DNA of 56,935 nucleotides from CALBZE01 sp036381255 (GCA_036381255.1 DASVDG010000001.1:1-56935), one strand, 5' to 3'; shown: positions 9,770 through 18,412, counted from the first letter of the stretch. The notes: a model not told the origin generated them from the letters alone. Made by a program: numbers and translations.

Positions 9770-9990
9770 TGAAGCGCCCGGCCGCCGCGCCGCCGACCGC
9801 CGTGGCCGAGCTGGCCGCGCTGCCGCTCCACGTCGTCGTCCGCGACTACCCGGAGACCCTCGCCGTCCTGCGCGACTTCGGCGTGGACGTCCCGGCCCGG
9901 GGCGGCGGCCGGCTCGCCGAAGCGCTCGACGACGCGGGCCCGCTGTTGCAAGCGATCCAGGCGGCCACGGCGTGGCGCGCCCGGCCGTGA
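9769..9990 (+). CDS. Small ScdA_N/DUF542-like protein without cysteines
   Basis: 73 residues, start overlapping the mrp stop. The segment VVVRDYPETLAVLRDFGVD, followed by VPARGGGRLAEALDD, resembles the N-terminal ScdA/DUF542 domain of the RIC (YtfE) iron-sulfur repair proteins, whose consensus is FxxxGIDFCCGGxxxLxxA. The CC pair is replaced by PA here and the protein has no cysteine. The tight coupling with mrp supports a role near Fe-S metabolism, but the assignment rests on pattern similarity only. It could equally be an unrelated helical protein. Confidence 0.6.
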   Translation: MKRPAAAPPTAVAELAALPLHVVVRDYPETLAVLRDFGVDVPARGGGRLAEALDDAGPLLQAIQAATAWRARP

Positions 9991-10117
9991 CCGCGCCGCC
10001 GGGCGGACGCACCCCTCGATCACGTGCGACGCGGGCGCCGCGGCGGTCCGGTCGGTCTCGCGCCCGGGCGGCGGGCGCGGCCGGGCCGCACGATCGGTCC
10101 CCGTCGCTGATCGGCTC

Positions 10118-10918
10118 ATGCGCATCATGACTCGCATCACCCTCCTCACCGACTTCGGCACCGCCGACGGCTACGTCGCGGCGATGAAGGGCGTGATCGC
10201 GGCGATCACGCCGGACGCGGTCGTCGATGACGCGACGCACGACATCCCGCCCGGCGACATCGAGGCCGGAGCGCTCGCGCTGTCCCGCTACTGGCGGCTC
10301 TACCCGGCCGGCACCGTGCACGTCGCCGTCGTCGACCCGGGCGTCGGCGGCGGGCGCCGGGCGATCGCCGCGCGCGTCGACGGCCGCCTCTTCGTCGCGC
10401 CCGACAACGGTCTGCTGACCCGCGTCCTGGCCGAGGCGCCGGCGGACGCGGCCGTGTCGATCGAAGCGCCCGCCTTCCTGCGAGACGAGGTTTCCGCCAC
10501 CTTCCACGGCCGCGACGTCTTCGCGCCCGCCGCCGCGCACCTCGCACGGGGCGTCGCGCTCGACGCGCTCGGCCCGGCGCTCGCGGAGCCCGTGCGCCTG
10601 CCCCAGCCCGAGCCGCTCCGCGGCCGCGGCCACATCCACGGCCGAGTGGTCCACGTGGACCGGTTCGGCAACCTGATCACGGACGTGCCGGGCGCGTGGA
10701 TCGGTCCGGATGCGCGGGTCGTCGTCGCCGGCACGGACGTCGGCCCGATGCGTCGGACCTACGCCGACGTCACGCCCGGCCGGCCGCTCGCCCTCGTCGG
10801 CTCGACCGGCATGCTCGAGGTCTCCGTACGCGACGGAAGCGCGGCCGAAAAGCTCGGCGCCGGGCGCGGCACGGCGGTACGGGTCCACGACCAGGAGGCG
10901 GCCCGTGGAGCGCGCTGA
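10118..10918 (+). CDS. S-adenosyl-L-methionine hydrolase (SAM hydroxide adenosyltransferase, DUF62 family)
   Basis: 266 residues. The family splits SAM into adenosine and methionine using an activated water; relatives include fluorinase and chlorinase. The signature LLTDFGTADGYVAAMKG opens the protein; VAVVDPGVGGGRR carries the Asp and Arg, and TFHGRDVFAPAAAHL the His, of the Asp-His-Arg triad. The C-terminal domain has VHVDRFGNLITD and the conserved serine at LVGSTGMLEV. An ATG at 10127 is an alternative start; neither has a clear ribosome-binding site. It overlaps the SDR gene, so the two may form a unit, although no shared pathway is evident. Confidence 0.92.
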   Translation: MRIMTRITLLTDFGTADGYVAAMKGVIAAITPDAVVDDATHDIPPGDIEAGALALSRYWRLYPAGTVHVAVVDPGVGGGRRAIAARVDGRLFVAPDNGLLTRVLAEAPADAAVSIEAPAFLRDEVSATFHGRDVFAPAAAHLARGVALDALGPALAEPVRLPQPEPLRGRGHIHGRVVHVDRFGNLITDVPGAWIGPDARVVVAGTDVGPMRRTYADVTPGRPLALVGSTGMLEVSVRDGSAAEKLGAGRGTAVRVHDQEAARGAR

Positions 10919-11768
10919 GATGCGGGCCATCGTCATCACCGGCGCATCGAAGGGGATCGGGCGGGCGTGCGCGCTGCGGCTCGACCGCGCCGGATTCCAC
11001 GTCTTCGCCGGCGTCCGCGAGCCGGCCGATGGCGAGGCGCTCCGCGCGGAGGCATCCGAACGGCTGACGCCGATCCGACTCGATGTGACCGATGACGTCG
11101 CCATCGCGGAGTCGGCGCGGACCGTCGCCGAGGCGGTGGGCGCCGCCGGCCTCGCCGGGCTGGTCAACAACGCCGGAATCGCGATCGCCGGGCCGCTCGA
11201 GTTCCTGCCGACCGCGGAGCTGCGCCGGCAACTCGAGGTGAACGTGATCGGGCAGCTCGCCGTGACCCGTGCGTTCCTGCCGCTCCTGCGCCGGGCTCGC
11301 GGCCGGATCGTGAACATGGGCTCGATCTCGGGGCTGATGGCGCTGCCGTTCACCGGCGCGTACGCCGCGTCGAAGCACGCGCTCGAAGCCGCCACCGACG
11401 CGCTCCGCATCGAGCTGGCGCCGTGGGGGATCCACGTCGCGATCATCGAGCCCGGCGTCATCGCGACGCCGATCTGGGAAACGTCCGAGGCCGCGGCGAA
11501 CCGGATCATGGAAGACTACCCGGCGGAGGCCTGGGAGTACTACGGCGGCGTGATCGACCTCGTCCGCCGGTCCGCGCGGCACGGGGCGGCTCGGGGGCTG
11601 CCGCCCGACGAGGTCGCGAAGGCCGTCGAGCACGCGCTGACCGCCCGGCGGCCGAAGACGCGGTATCTGGTGGGGTCCGATGCGAGGATCCGCGCCCTGA
11701 TCCGACGCCTGCCCGACCGGCTCCGGGATCGCCTCATCCTGAGCCGACTCCGGCGCGGCGTCCGGTGA
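10905..11768 (+). CDS. Short-chain dehydrogenase/reductase (SDR)
   Basis: 287 residues from GTG at 10905, which has a full AGGAGG six bases upstream; the ATG at 10920 (282 residues) is the alternative. The classical SDR pattern is complete: TGASKGIGRA, NNAGIA, the catalytic serine in MGSISGL, YAASKHALEA with the Tyr and Lys, and EPGVIATPIWE. It is most like the SDR oxidoreductases related to retinol/17-beta-hydroxysteroid dehydrogenases. The C-terminus is arginine-rich. Substrate not determinable. The start lies inside the 3' end of the SAM hydrolase gene. Confidence 0.92.
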   Translation: MERAEMRAIVITGASKGIGRACALRLDRAGFHVFAGVREPADGEALRAEASERLTPIRLDVTDDVAIAESARTVAEAVGAAGLAGLVNNAGIAIAGPLEFLPTAELRRQLEVNVIGQLAVTRAFLPLLRRARGRIVNMGSISGLMALPFTGAYAASKHALEAATDALRIELAPWGIHVAIIEPGVIATPIWETSEAAANRIMEDYPAEAWEYYGGVIDLVRRSARHGAARGLPPDEVAKAVEHALTARRPKTRYLVGSDARIRALIRRLPDRLRDRLILSRLRRGVR

Positions 11769-11880
11769 TGCGCCCGACCGAGCGGCCGGGCGGCGCGTCG
11801 TCGCCCGTGCGCTCCGGCGGCCGCCCGCGCCACACCGGTGCCGGCAGCGCCTCGAACCACCGGAGGCGGGGCACCCGCGT

Positions 11881-12252
11881 TCAGGCCGCGAATTCGATCT
11901 CGATTTCCGGCGGGTGCTGGAGCGTGTGCTCCACGGTGCAGTGCCGGGCCACGCGCTGCGCCGCTGCGCGGCGGTCCTCGGGGAGGCTGGGCCACCGCAC
12001 GGTCACGTCGTATCGCCCGACGCGGTACGGATTCTCGACGTAATCCCACGCGATCCCGACCTCCAGGTCTGACGGGTCGAGCCCCGCCGGACCTGCCCAC
12101 GCGGCCAGCACGGCGGCCGTGCACGATGCCAGGGAGGCCGCCAGCATGTGCAGCGGAGAAAAGACGACGGCCGGATCCGTCGACTCGACTTCGAGCCCGA
12201 ATCCGGCCGCCTGGACGCGCAACGCCTGCTCGGCGTCCAGCAGGATGTGCAT
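11881..12252 (-). CDS. OsmC/Ohr family protein
   Basis: 123 residues, slightly short for the family. The first conserved cysteine is in SPLHMLAASLASCTAAVLAAW (helix near residues 32-51; quoted in part) and the second in RVARHCTVEHTLQHPPEIEI near the C-terminus. Together they form the redox site used by OsmC and Ohr proteins to reduce organic hydroperoxides. The N-terminal strand is shorter than in Ohr. It is the last gene of the minus-strand cluster led by the sigma factor at 15960, six bases after the small membrane protein, which would suit a stress regulon. Confidence 0.9.
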   Translation of the reverse strand: MHILLDAEQALRVQAAGFGLEVESTDPAVVFSPLHMLAASLASCTAAVLAAWAGPAGLDPSDLEVGIAWDYVENPYRVGRYDVTVRWPSLPEDRRAAAQRVARHCTVEHTLQHPPEIEIEFAA

Positions 12253-12258
12253 CGCTCC

Positions 12259-12486
12259 TCAGCTCTCGAGCCATCTCCGTTCCGACGCCGTCAACCGCTT
12301 GTGCTTCGGCGCGAGGAACCGGACCACCAGGTAGCCGACCAGAAGGATCGGCGCGACTTTGAAGAGCAGGAAGCCTGCCACCGCCCACGCGATCGAGAAG
12401 ACCACACCGACGACCGCGAGGACCACCGAGGCCACCACGAGGGTGACCAGTCCGACAACGAAGAACGTGAGCAACGCTCCGATCAT
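12259..12486 (-). CDS. Small membrane protein, two hydrophobic segments
   Basis: 75 residues, almost entirely hydrophobic from residue 2 to 60, with two probable membrane helices and a short basic tail KHKRLTASERRWLES that would stay in the cytoplasm. I do not recognise a family. It is six bases upstream of the OsmC-like gene and 54 bases downstream of the DUF2154-like gene on the same strand. A GGAGG precedes the ATG. Codon composition matches the neighbours. Confidence 0.75.
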   Translation of the reverse strand: MIGALLTFFVVGLVTLVVASVVLAVVGVVFSIAWAVAGFLLFKVAPILLVGYLVVRFLAPKHKRLTASERRWLES

Positions 12487-12540
12487 GTTCGCCTCCGGGA
12501 GAGTTTGCGGGACGGACGGCTCCGGCCGGGCATACCCTGC

Positions 12541-13392
12541 TCAGAGCGCATCGTTCGGGTCGACCCAGCGGACGTCGATCGAGCCGAACGCGCCCGAGAT
12601 GTCCAGCGTGAGCCGGTGCTCCGTGGTGCTCCAGTCCGTCGAGTAATACGCGTCGCCGCGTTTGACGAGCCCCTGGGAGTCGAACCCCATGAGGAACGTC
12701 TCCTTCGTCACCATGACGCCGACGCCGCGCGGGATGCGCAGCGTCAAGGAGCCCAGCCCCAGCTCGATGTGCGCTCGCACATCGCCGCGCCACGCGCCGG
12801 AGAAGTCGAGCGTCAGATCGCCGACCCCGCCCTCGACGCTCAGCGCCTCGACGTTGGCGTTCGCCAGGCCCTCCGCCCGGAACTCGGCCGCACCGGCCTC
12901 GATCGCGAGTTGCTCCATCCGGATCGGGTTCGGCTTCGAGAACCGGAGGCGCGTCGCGCTCGCGCCGGTCGAGATGTCGACCCGGCTCAGGCGGAGACCG
13001 CCCAGCTCCAGCGCGGCTTCGACCGCGCCGAATTTCAGGGCGAGGTCGAGCGGCACGTCCGGGCCCAGCGCCAGGTCGAGGCGGCTGCCTTCGAGGTCCG
13101 TCTTGATCCCGTCGCGGATGCCGGCCACGCCGAGCCGCAGCTCGCCCGGCGAATACTCGTGGACCGGCCGGAAGGTGCGGGCGTCGTACCGGATCGAAGA
13201 ACGGTACAGCGTGCCCGGTTCGGCCGGCTCGATGCTCAGCTCGCCGACGCCGTACTCCACGGCGACCCGGACCCGCTCCTCGCCGGCGAGCTGCCGGCGG
13301 TTGCCGACGGTGCGCCAGTCCTGGGCCGCCGCCGGCGCCGCGGCCGCGCCGAGCGCCACGGCGACCAGGCAGAACGCCGCGAGCCTAGACAT
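12541..13392 (-). CDS. Exported LiaF-C/DUF2154-like beta-solenoid protein
   Basis: 283 residues with a signal peptide of about 23 residues ending APAAA. The mature part is a run of short beta strands (VAVEYGVGELSIEP, LDLALKFGAVEAALELGG, LSVEGGVGDLTLDFSG, IELGLGSLTLRIPRG) and ends in IDVRWVDPNDAL. This repeats the G-x-(L/I)-x-L pattern of the DUF2154/DUF4097 toastrack fold seen in LiaF and adhesin-like proteins. The start at 13392 has GAGGAGGGG upstream and overlaps the preceding gene by eight bases, so translation is coupled. A role at the envelope under the sigma factor of this operon is inferred. Confidence 0.85.
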   Translation of the reverse strand: MSRLAAFCLVAVALGAAAAPAAAQDWRTVGNRRQLAGEERVRVAVEYGVGELSIEPAEPGTLYRSSIRYDARTFRPVHEYSPGELRLGVAGIRDGIKTDLEGSRLDLALGPDVPLDLALKFGAVEAALELGGLRLSRVDISTGASATRLRFSKPNPIRMEQLAIEAGAAEFRAEGLANANVEALSVEGGVGDLTLDFSGAWRGDVRAHIELGLGSLTLRIPRGVGVMVTKETFLMGFDSQGLVKRGDAYYSTDWSTTEHRLTLDISGAFGSIDVRWVDPNDAL

Positions 13393-14656
13393 GCGACCCC
13401 TCCTCGAAGACCGCGTCCACATCCACGTCCGGCTCGACCGACGGGCGCGTGACCTTCGGCCGCGTTCCGGCCCGCGAGAGCAGAACCGCGCCGAAGCCGA
13501 TCGTGAACGCCGCCCACGTCAGGACGACGGCCAGGAACATCAACAGGCCGCTGATGAAGTCCAGCCACGGGCCGGCCATCTGCACCACGTTGGCGGCGAA
13601 GTACAGCGCCAGCAGCAGCCCGACGCCGGAGAGCACGTAGTAGTAGGAGTTGGCCCGCTTGAAGAGGTCTCCGCCGTAGAACCGCCGCTCGGCCAGCGCT
13701 TCGCCCGCCGCGTGTGCGACGCCGAGGTAGCCGAAGATCGCGGCCACGACGACGGCCACCGGGAACAGCGGGATCCACGCGATCAGGACCGGGATCCCGA
13801 CGATCGAGATGATCAGCGCGATCGTCCCCAGGATGAACGCCGGAAGGACCAGGAACGACGCGGCCAGGCCGACCAGCCCCGACTGGACCGTCGCGTGCCG
13901 CGCCGTGTCGGCCACGCCTTCCAGGTACTTCCGGCCGAAGAAGACCACGACGAAGCCGATCCCGACGAGCACCAGGTACACCGCGAGGGTCGACAGGATG
14001 TCCTCGATGCCGCGGAAGATCCGGCGGAACGGACGGGCCCACCACCCCGCGCCGCGGCCGTCCGAACCCGAGACCCGGACCGTCACATCCCGCGCCCGGG
14101 CGTCGTCGAGCTGCGCCTCGAGCTCCGCGATCCTCTCGTTGAGCCGGGCGACGGTGTCGCTCGACCCCTGACCCGCGGTCTCCGGGGCGACGTTCGCCTG
14201 GGCGGTCACGCCGCCGGCCCGTGCGGTGGCCGGGTCCGCCGCCGCCGGACCCGCACCCGCGAGCGTCTCCTCGAGCGCGGCGTCCAGCTTCGCACCGACG
14301 TCGCCGCCCGGCGCGTTCCAGTCGACGAGCAGCGTCGCGAGCTCGTCCGCCGAGGCCTCCATCGCATCGTCGAGCAGTTCTCGCCACGCGCGGTCCAGGG
14401 CCCCGCCTCGCGGCGCGGCGCCGAGCCGCCGTCCATCCATCCAGGCCGCACCGTCGCGGAGCACCATTTCCACGGTCCGGCCATCGTGCAGCTCGAGACG
14501 GATCTCGGCGGCATCGCGCGAAAGCCCGACCTCGCTCGAGACGATCGTCACGGCCTGGCGGGCCTCCTGTGCCCGCGTCGGTGCGGCGCCGGCCAGGAGC
14601 AGCGACGCCGCGAACAGGCCGGCCGCCGCCCGCCGGCTAAATGCAATGCATGACAT
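13385..14656 (-). CDS. Membrane protein with signal peptide, coiled coil and several C-terminal spans
   Basis: 423 residues. The N-terminal signal peptide ends about residue 29 (APTRAQ); a periplasmic region of roughly 170 residues includes LNERIAELEAQLDDARARDV, a coiled coil; from about 225 there are four or five membrane segments, then an acidic tail. I know of similar proteins next to ECF/anti-sigma genes in related bacteria but cannot assign a function. It overlaps the anti-sigma gene by 20 bases upstream and the DUF2154-like gene downstream, so all three are co-translated. It may be the membrane sensor or transmitter for the operon. Confidence 0.8.
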   Translation of the reverse strand: MSCIAFSRRAAAGLFAASLLLAGAAPTRAQEARQAVTIVSSEVGLSRDAAEIRLELHDGRTVEMVLRDGAAWMDGRRLGAAPRGGALDRAWRELLDDAMEASADELATLLVDWNAPGGDVGAKLDAALEETLAGAGPAAADPATARAGGVTAQANVAPETAGQGSSDTVARLNERIAELEAQLDDARARDVTVRVSGSDGRGAGWWARPFRRIFRGIEDILSTLAVYLVLVGIGFVVVFFGRKYLEGVADTARHATVQSGLVGLAASFLVLPAFILGTIALIISIVGIPVLIAWIPLFPVAVVVAAIFGYLGVAHAAGEALAERRFYGGDLFKRANSYYYVLSGVGLLLALYFAANVVQMAGPWLDFISGLLMFLAVVLTWAAFTIGFGAVLLSRAGTRPKVTRPSVEPDVDVDAVFEEGSHV

Positions 14657-15287
14657 AGTGATTTTCCCGCGTAGAGGTGCGGAACAGATTGTCGTACAGG
14701 ATCCAGGATGCCAGCACCGTCATCACCGCGAACGCCGCCGCCGCGGCGCCGAGCTCGGCCGTGCCGACCTCGGTGGCGAGCCGCCGGGCCGAATCCCAGA
14801 TCCAGAGGGTGGTGCTGCTTTCGAGGACCGCGCTCCCGGCCCGTCCCGCGAGCGAGAGCAGGCCATCGGTCGCGCGGTCGCGCACGAACAGCCAGAGCCC
14901 CTCGGGCGTGATCGTCGGCCGGGACAGCAGCCACGCCATCACTCCGCCGGCGGCGAGAACGGGGAGCGCGAGCAGTGCGGTGGCCAGGAGCCACCCCGTC
15001 GTGCCGGACGGGATCAACCGGCGGAGCAGATCCATCGCCCGCACCGTCCACGGCTGCTTCACGTGGACTCCGGCCATGACCCGATCCGCGAATCCCGGAG
15101 ACGGCTCGATCCGCGGCAACGACGAGAGCACCGAGAACAGCGCTTTCCACTCGTCCGCCTCCGCCTGACACCGGGCGCACGTCACCAGATGCGACTCCAC
15201 GACCACGCGGTCGGCGTCGTCCAGCACGCCTTCCACGAAGGCTTCAAGCCGTTCGGGCGCTGGGTGTAGCATGCCGTCGTTACTCAC
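14637..15287 (-). CDS. Anti-sigma factor (putative zinc-finger, membrane)
   Basis: 216 residues from GTG at 15287, chosen because GGAGAGG lies six bases upstream; a GTG at 15314 is possible. The zf-HC2/ZAS motif VESHLVTCARCQAEADEW at about residues 31-48 binds zinc and the sigma factor. Two hydrophobic stretches follow (about 95-120 and 180-200), so the protein spans the membrane. It lies 58 bases after the sigma gene and overlaps the next gene by 20 bases. It is presumed to hold the sigma factor of this operon inactive until a signal arrives from the envelope. Confidence 0.9.
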   Translation of the reverse strand: MSNDGMLHPAPERLEAFVEGVLDDADRVVVESHLVTCARCQAEADEWKALFSVLSSLPRIEPSPGFADRVMAGVHVKQPWTVRAMDLLRRLIPSGTTGWLLATALLALPVLAAGGVMAWLLSRPTITPEGLWLFVRDRATDGLLSLAGRAGSAVLESSTTLWIWDSARRLATEVGTAELGAAAAAFAVMTVLASWILYDNLFRTSTRENHYVMHCI

Positions 15288-15345
15288 GCTCGCCTCTCCG
15301 TGCTTTCGGTGCACGATTCGATACGTACGATCACCGGATCGGGTT

Positions 15346-15960
15346 TCATATCCGCAGATGCGCGAGGTGTTGCCGAAGCTCGTTGCGTGCCCGGTGGATG
15401 AAGGTCTTCACCGTGCCGAGCGGGATTTCCATGATCTCGGCGATCTCGTCGTAGGGCCGGCCCTCGACGTGCCAGAGGATGATTGCGGTTCGGTACTCCG
15501 GCCGAAGCCGCGCGATCGCCTTCTCGATCTCCTGGCCGATCTCGCGGCTCGCGGTGAAGTCCTCGGGCGATTCGTCGGCGGAAACGGCGACGATGCGCGT
15601 GGCCTCGATGGCGTCCGGCGTCTGTGCGTGGGGCGAGCCGTCCAGCGAGAGAGTGTCGACCTCGCGTTTGCGGAGTCGATCGATCGCGGTGTTGTGGGCG
15701 ATCCGGAAGATCCAGGAGCTGAATTTCTGCTTCGGGTCGTAGCGATCGAGCGCGTTCAGGACCTTGATGAACGTGTCCTGGGCGAGGTCTTCGGCGAGCT
15801 CGCGGTCCCGGACCAGGCGGTAAATGATGGAGATGACCGGCCGCTCGTAGCGCCCGATCAGCTCGCGGTAGGCCTTCTCGCGGCCATCGCGAGCGTGGGC
15901 CACCACCTCCTGGTCGGTCAGTTTCGAGTAATCCACGTCTCCGCACGAAGCGGGTGCCAA
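15346..15960 (-). CDS. ECF sigma factor (RpoE/SigW-like)
   Basis: 204 residues. Region 2 has DRELAEDLAQDTFIKVLNAL and SSWIFRIAHNTAIDRLRKRE; region 4 has LRPEYRTAIILWHVEGRPYD followed by EIAEIMEIPLGTVKTFIHRA. These are close to the SigW/RpoE group. The longest start is a TTG at 15960 with GAGG eight bases upstream; a GTG at 15936 would give a protein eight residues shorter and fits the family equally well. It is the first of six minus-strand genes ending with the OsmC-like gene, so the regulon probably covers envelope and oxidative stress. Confidence 0.93.
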   Translation of the reverse strand: MAPASCGDVDYSKLTDQEVVAHARDGREKAYRELIGRYERPVISIIYRLVRDRELAEDLAQDTFIKVLNALDRYDPKQKFSSWIFRIAHNTAIDRLRKREVDTLSLDGSPHAQTPDAIEATRIVAVSADESPEDFTASREIGQEIEKAIARLRPEYRTAIILWHVEGRPYDEIAEIMEIPLGTVKTFIHRARNELRQHLAHLRI

Positions 15961-16021
15961 AGGGTCAGCCTCACAACACTACGTCGCCGGGCGGATGCGG
16001 GTTTCGGCGACGTGTCGGGCC

Positions 16022-16050
16022 TTGATCGGCGTGTCGTGGAGGGCTAGCTT
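16022..16050 (+). promoter_or_regulatory. Promoter of menG
   Basis: TTGATC at 16022-16027 and TAGCTT at 16045-16050 with a 17-base spacer; the ATG at 16090 is 39 bases downstream. The same -10 box, TAGCTT, occurs in the glmM promoter at the same spacing. Confidence 0.5.
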
Positions 16051-16089
16051 CCGGCCACTTCATTCTACGACACCGGAGTGACTTGCGCG

Positions 16090-16830
16090 ATGCCCGTCCT
16101 TTCCGCTGACCGTGCCGTGCTGCCGCCTGCGGAGGAGAAGGCGGCGGCGGTGCGCCGCATGTTCGGCGCGATCGCGCCTCGATACGATCTGCTCAACCAC
16201 CTGTTGAGCCTGAACATCGACAAGCGCTGGCGCCGCCGGGCCGTCGACCTGCTGCTCGGGGGCGGTGCGCCGCGGGGACGGTACCTCGACGCGTGCGCCG
16301 GCACGCTCGACCTGGCGCTGGAGCTGGCGAGCCGGACGGGGTTCGAGGGGCGCGTCGTCGCCTCCGACTTCACCCTGCCAATGCTCGAGCGGGGGCGGCC
16401 GAAGATCGACGGGCGCGCCGTCGCGCCGGCGTGCGCGGATGCGCTGTGCCTGCCGTTCCCGGATGCCGCGTTCGACGGAGCGACGGTCGGGTTCGGCGTC
16501 CGCAACCTGGCGGACCTGGACGCCGGGCTGCGCGAGCTCGCCCGGGTGCTGAAGCCGGGCGCCCGCCTGGTCATCCTGGAGTTCACGACGCCGACGTACC
16601 GGCCGATCCGGGCGCTCTACCTCTTCTATTTCCTCAAGGTCCTGCCGTGGATCGGGCGGCTCGTTTCGCGACACGGGAGCGCGTACGCGTATCTCCCAGC
16701 GTCGGTGCTTCAGTTCCCGCCGCCCGGCGAGCTCAGCGCGCGGATGCGCACGGCCGGCTTCACGGACGTGCAGTGGCGGACGTTGACGGCGGGGATCGTG
16801 GCGATTCACGTCGGAACCAAGGCCCGGTAG
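16090..16830 (+). CDS. menG: Demethylmenaquinone/ubiquinone C-methyltransferase
   Basis: 246 residues. The family signature AIAPRYDLLNHLLSLNIDKR, WRRRAV, and DGATVGFGVRNLADLDAGL is intact, and the SAM-binding motif I is LDACAGTLDLAL (usual form LDVATGTGDLA, so one Gly is changed to Leu). VLKPGARLVILEF and the C-terminal TAGIVAIHVGTK are as in MenG/UbiE. It makes the final methylation of menaquinone, the likely quinone here. The ATG at 16090 follows GGAG; a GTG at 16078 lies on that site and is less likely. It is convergent with the FAD oxidoreductase gene. Confidence 0.95.
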   Translation: MPVLSADRAVLPPAEEKAAAVRRMFGAIAPRYDLLNHLLSLNIDKRWRRRAVDLLLGGGAPRGRYLDACAGTLDLALELASRTGFEGRVVASDFTLPMLERGRPKIDGRAVAPACADALCLPFPDAAFDGATVGFGVRNLADLDAGLRELARVLKPGARLVILEFTTPTYRPIRALYLFYFLKVLPWIGRLVSRHGSAYAYLPASVLQFPPPGELSARMRTAGFTDVQWRTLTAGIVAIHVGTKAR

Positions 16831-16861
16831 CGCGCCGTCCCGGCGGCGCGGCGCGGCCGGT

Positions 16862-18289
16862 TCAGGCTAGACCGGCGGCGCGCAGGACGGCCTCCGCGGC
16901 GTGAAAGCCGCACATCCCGTGGACGCCGCCGCCGGGCGGGGTCGAGGCGGAGCAGAGGAAGATCCCATCCGCGGCGGTGGCGTAGGGCGCACGGGACGGC
17001 ACTGGCCGGAAGACGAGCTGCCGGAACGTATTGGCTCCGCCCGCAATGTCGCCGCCGACGAGGTTGGCGTTGTGCCGTTCGAGCTGCGGCGTCGTGAACG
17101 TGCTGCGGGCGAGGATGCGGTCGCGGAACCCGGGCGCGAAGCGTTCGACCTGCGCCTCGATCGCCGCGGTCATGTCGAGCGCCGAGCCGTGGGGCACGTG
17201 GCAGTACGCCCAGGCGATGTGTCGCCCGGCGGGTGCGCGGTCCGGGTCGAAGTTCGTCGGCTGGACGAAGAGGACGAAGGGCCGGTCGGCGTGGGCACCC
17301 TCCCAGGGCAGGCGTTCGGCGCGTGCGACCTCCTCGAACGTTCCCCCCAGATGCAGCGTCCCTGCCCGGGCGCACGCCTCGAACCGCCAGGGGACGGGGC
17401 CGTCGAGCGCCCAGTCGATCTTGAACACTCCGGGTCCGTAGCGGAAGCGCTCGAGCCTGCGGCGGTATCGGGCGGGGAGCCGGTCGCCCGCGATGCGCAG
17501 GAGTTGGCGCGGCGTGACGTCGAGAACGATGGCGCGAGCGGGCGGGAGCTCGTCGAGCGACCGTACCGGCGCGTCGGTCTCGAGGGTTCCGCCGAGCGTG
17601 CGCAGGTACGCGACGAGAGCGTCGGCGATGCGCTGCGAGCCGCCGCGTGCGATCGGCCAGCCGACGGCGTGCCCGGCGGTCCCGAGGACCAGGCCGATTG
17701 CGGCGGTCGCGGCGGTCTCGAGCGGCGCGAGGGAGTGTGCGGCGAGACCGGCGAAGAGCGCCCGCGCGGCGTCACCGCGGAACGCGGCGCCGGCGAGGCC
17801 GCGTGCCGAACGGATGGCGCGCAGCCCGAATCGGGCGAGGAGTCGCGGCGAGCGGGGCAGGTGGAGCACGGGCCCCAGCACCTCGCGGGCGAGCGGCTCC
17901 CAGTCGCGGACGAGGGGCGCGAAGAGGCGGCGGTACGCGTCGCCGTCGGGCCCGAGCGTGGCGCACGTCGCATCGAGGTCGCGCTCGAGGAGCGCGGGCG
18001 GCGCGTCGTCGAACGGGTGCGCGAGCGGGGTCGGCGGTTGGATCCACTCCAGGCCGTAACGTTCCAGCGGGAGCGAGCGGAAGAACGGCGACAGCAGGGC
18101 GAGCGGGTGGACGGCGGAGCAGATGTCGTGGGTGTAGCCGGGGAGCGTGAGCTCGGCCGACCGGCTGCCGCCGCCCGGCACGCCGGCGGCCTCGCGGACG
18201 AGGACGTTCCAGCCCGCCTGGGCGAGGCGGATCGCGGCGGCCAGGCCGTTCGGCCCCGACCCGACGACGATGGCATCGTATCCGTTCAC
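16862..18289 (-). CDS. FAD-dependent oxidoreductase of the phytoene desaturase (CrtI)-like family
   Basis: 475 residues. The dinucleotide motif VVGSGPNGLAAAIRLAQAGW opens the protein at about residue 8 and the FAD C-terminal signature STPPGGGVHGMCGFHAAEAV closes it. Between lie PGYTHDICSAVHPLALLSPF and an amine-oxidase-like core. In many bacteria this subfamily is annotated as an NAD(P)/FAD-dependent oxidoreductase of unknown substrate; no carotenoid genes (crtB, crtE) are nearby. The GTG at 18289 has GGAG seven bases upstream. A long upstream extension of the frame is not conserved-looking. Confidence 0.9.
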   Translation of the reverse strand: MNGYDAIVVGSGPNGLAAAIRLAQAGWNVLVREAAGVPGGGSRSAELTLPGYTHDICSAVHPLALLSPFFRSLPLERYGLEWIQPPTPLAHPFDDAPPALLERDLDATCATLGPDGDAYRRLFAPLVRDWEPLAREVLGPVLHLPRSPRLLARFGLRAIRSARGLAGAAFRGDAARALFAGLAAHSLAPLETAATAAIGLVLGTAGHAVGWPIARGGSQRIADALVAYLRTLGGTLETDAPVRSLDELPPARAIVLDVTPRQLLRIAGDRLPARYRRRLERFRYGPGVFKIDWALDGPVPWRFEACARAGTLHLGGTFEEVARAERLPWEGAHADRPFVLFVQPTNFDPDRAPAGRHIAWAYCHVPHGSALDMTAAIEAQVERFAPGFRDRILARSTFTTPQLERHNANLVGGDIAGGANTFRQLVFRPVPSRAPYATAADGIFLCSASTPPGGGVHGMCGFHAAEAVLRAAGLA

Positions 18290-18412
18290 CGCGGCGCTCC
18301 GGGAGGCGCGGCGGGCGGGGTCGCCCGACCGAGCTCGCCCGGGCGGGCCGGGGTCTGGAACTTGCGCCCGCCGGGCCGATGGAGGTTCCACGGAGCGCGG
18401 GAGTCCGCACGC

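Noticed and set aside
8546..11509. A ~1-kb-scale open frame of 987 codons on the minus strand, and similar ones at 31894-34473 and 37899-41720
   Set aside because: They run antisense to clear conserved genes (mrp, SAM hydrolase, glmM/glmS, glpK/debranching enzyme). Their translations are Arg/Ala/Pro-rich and without known motifs, as expected from high GC content.
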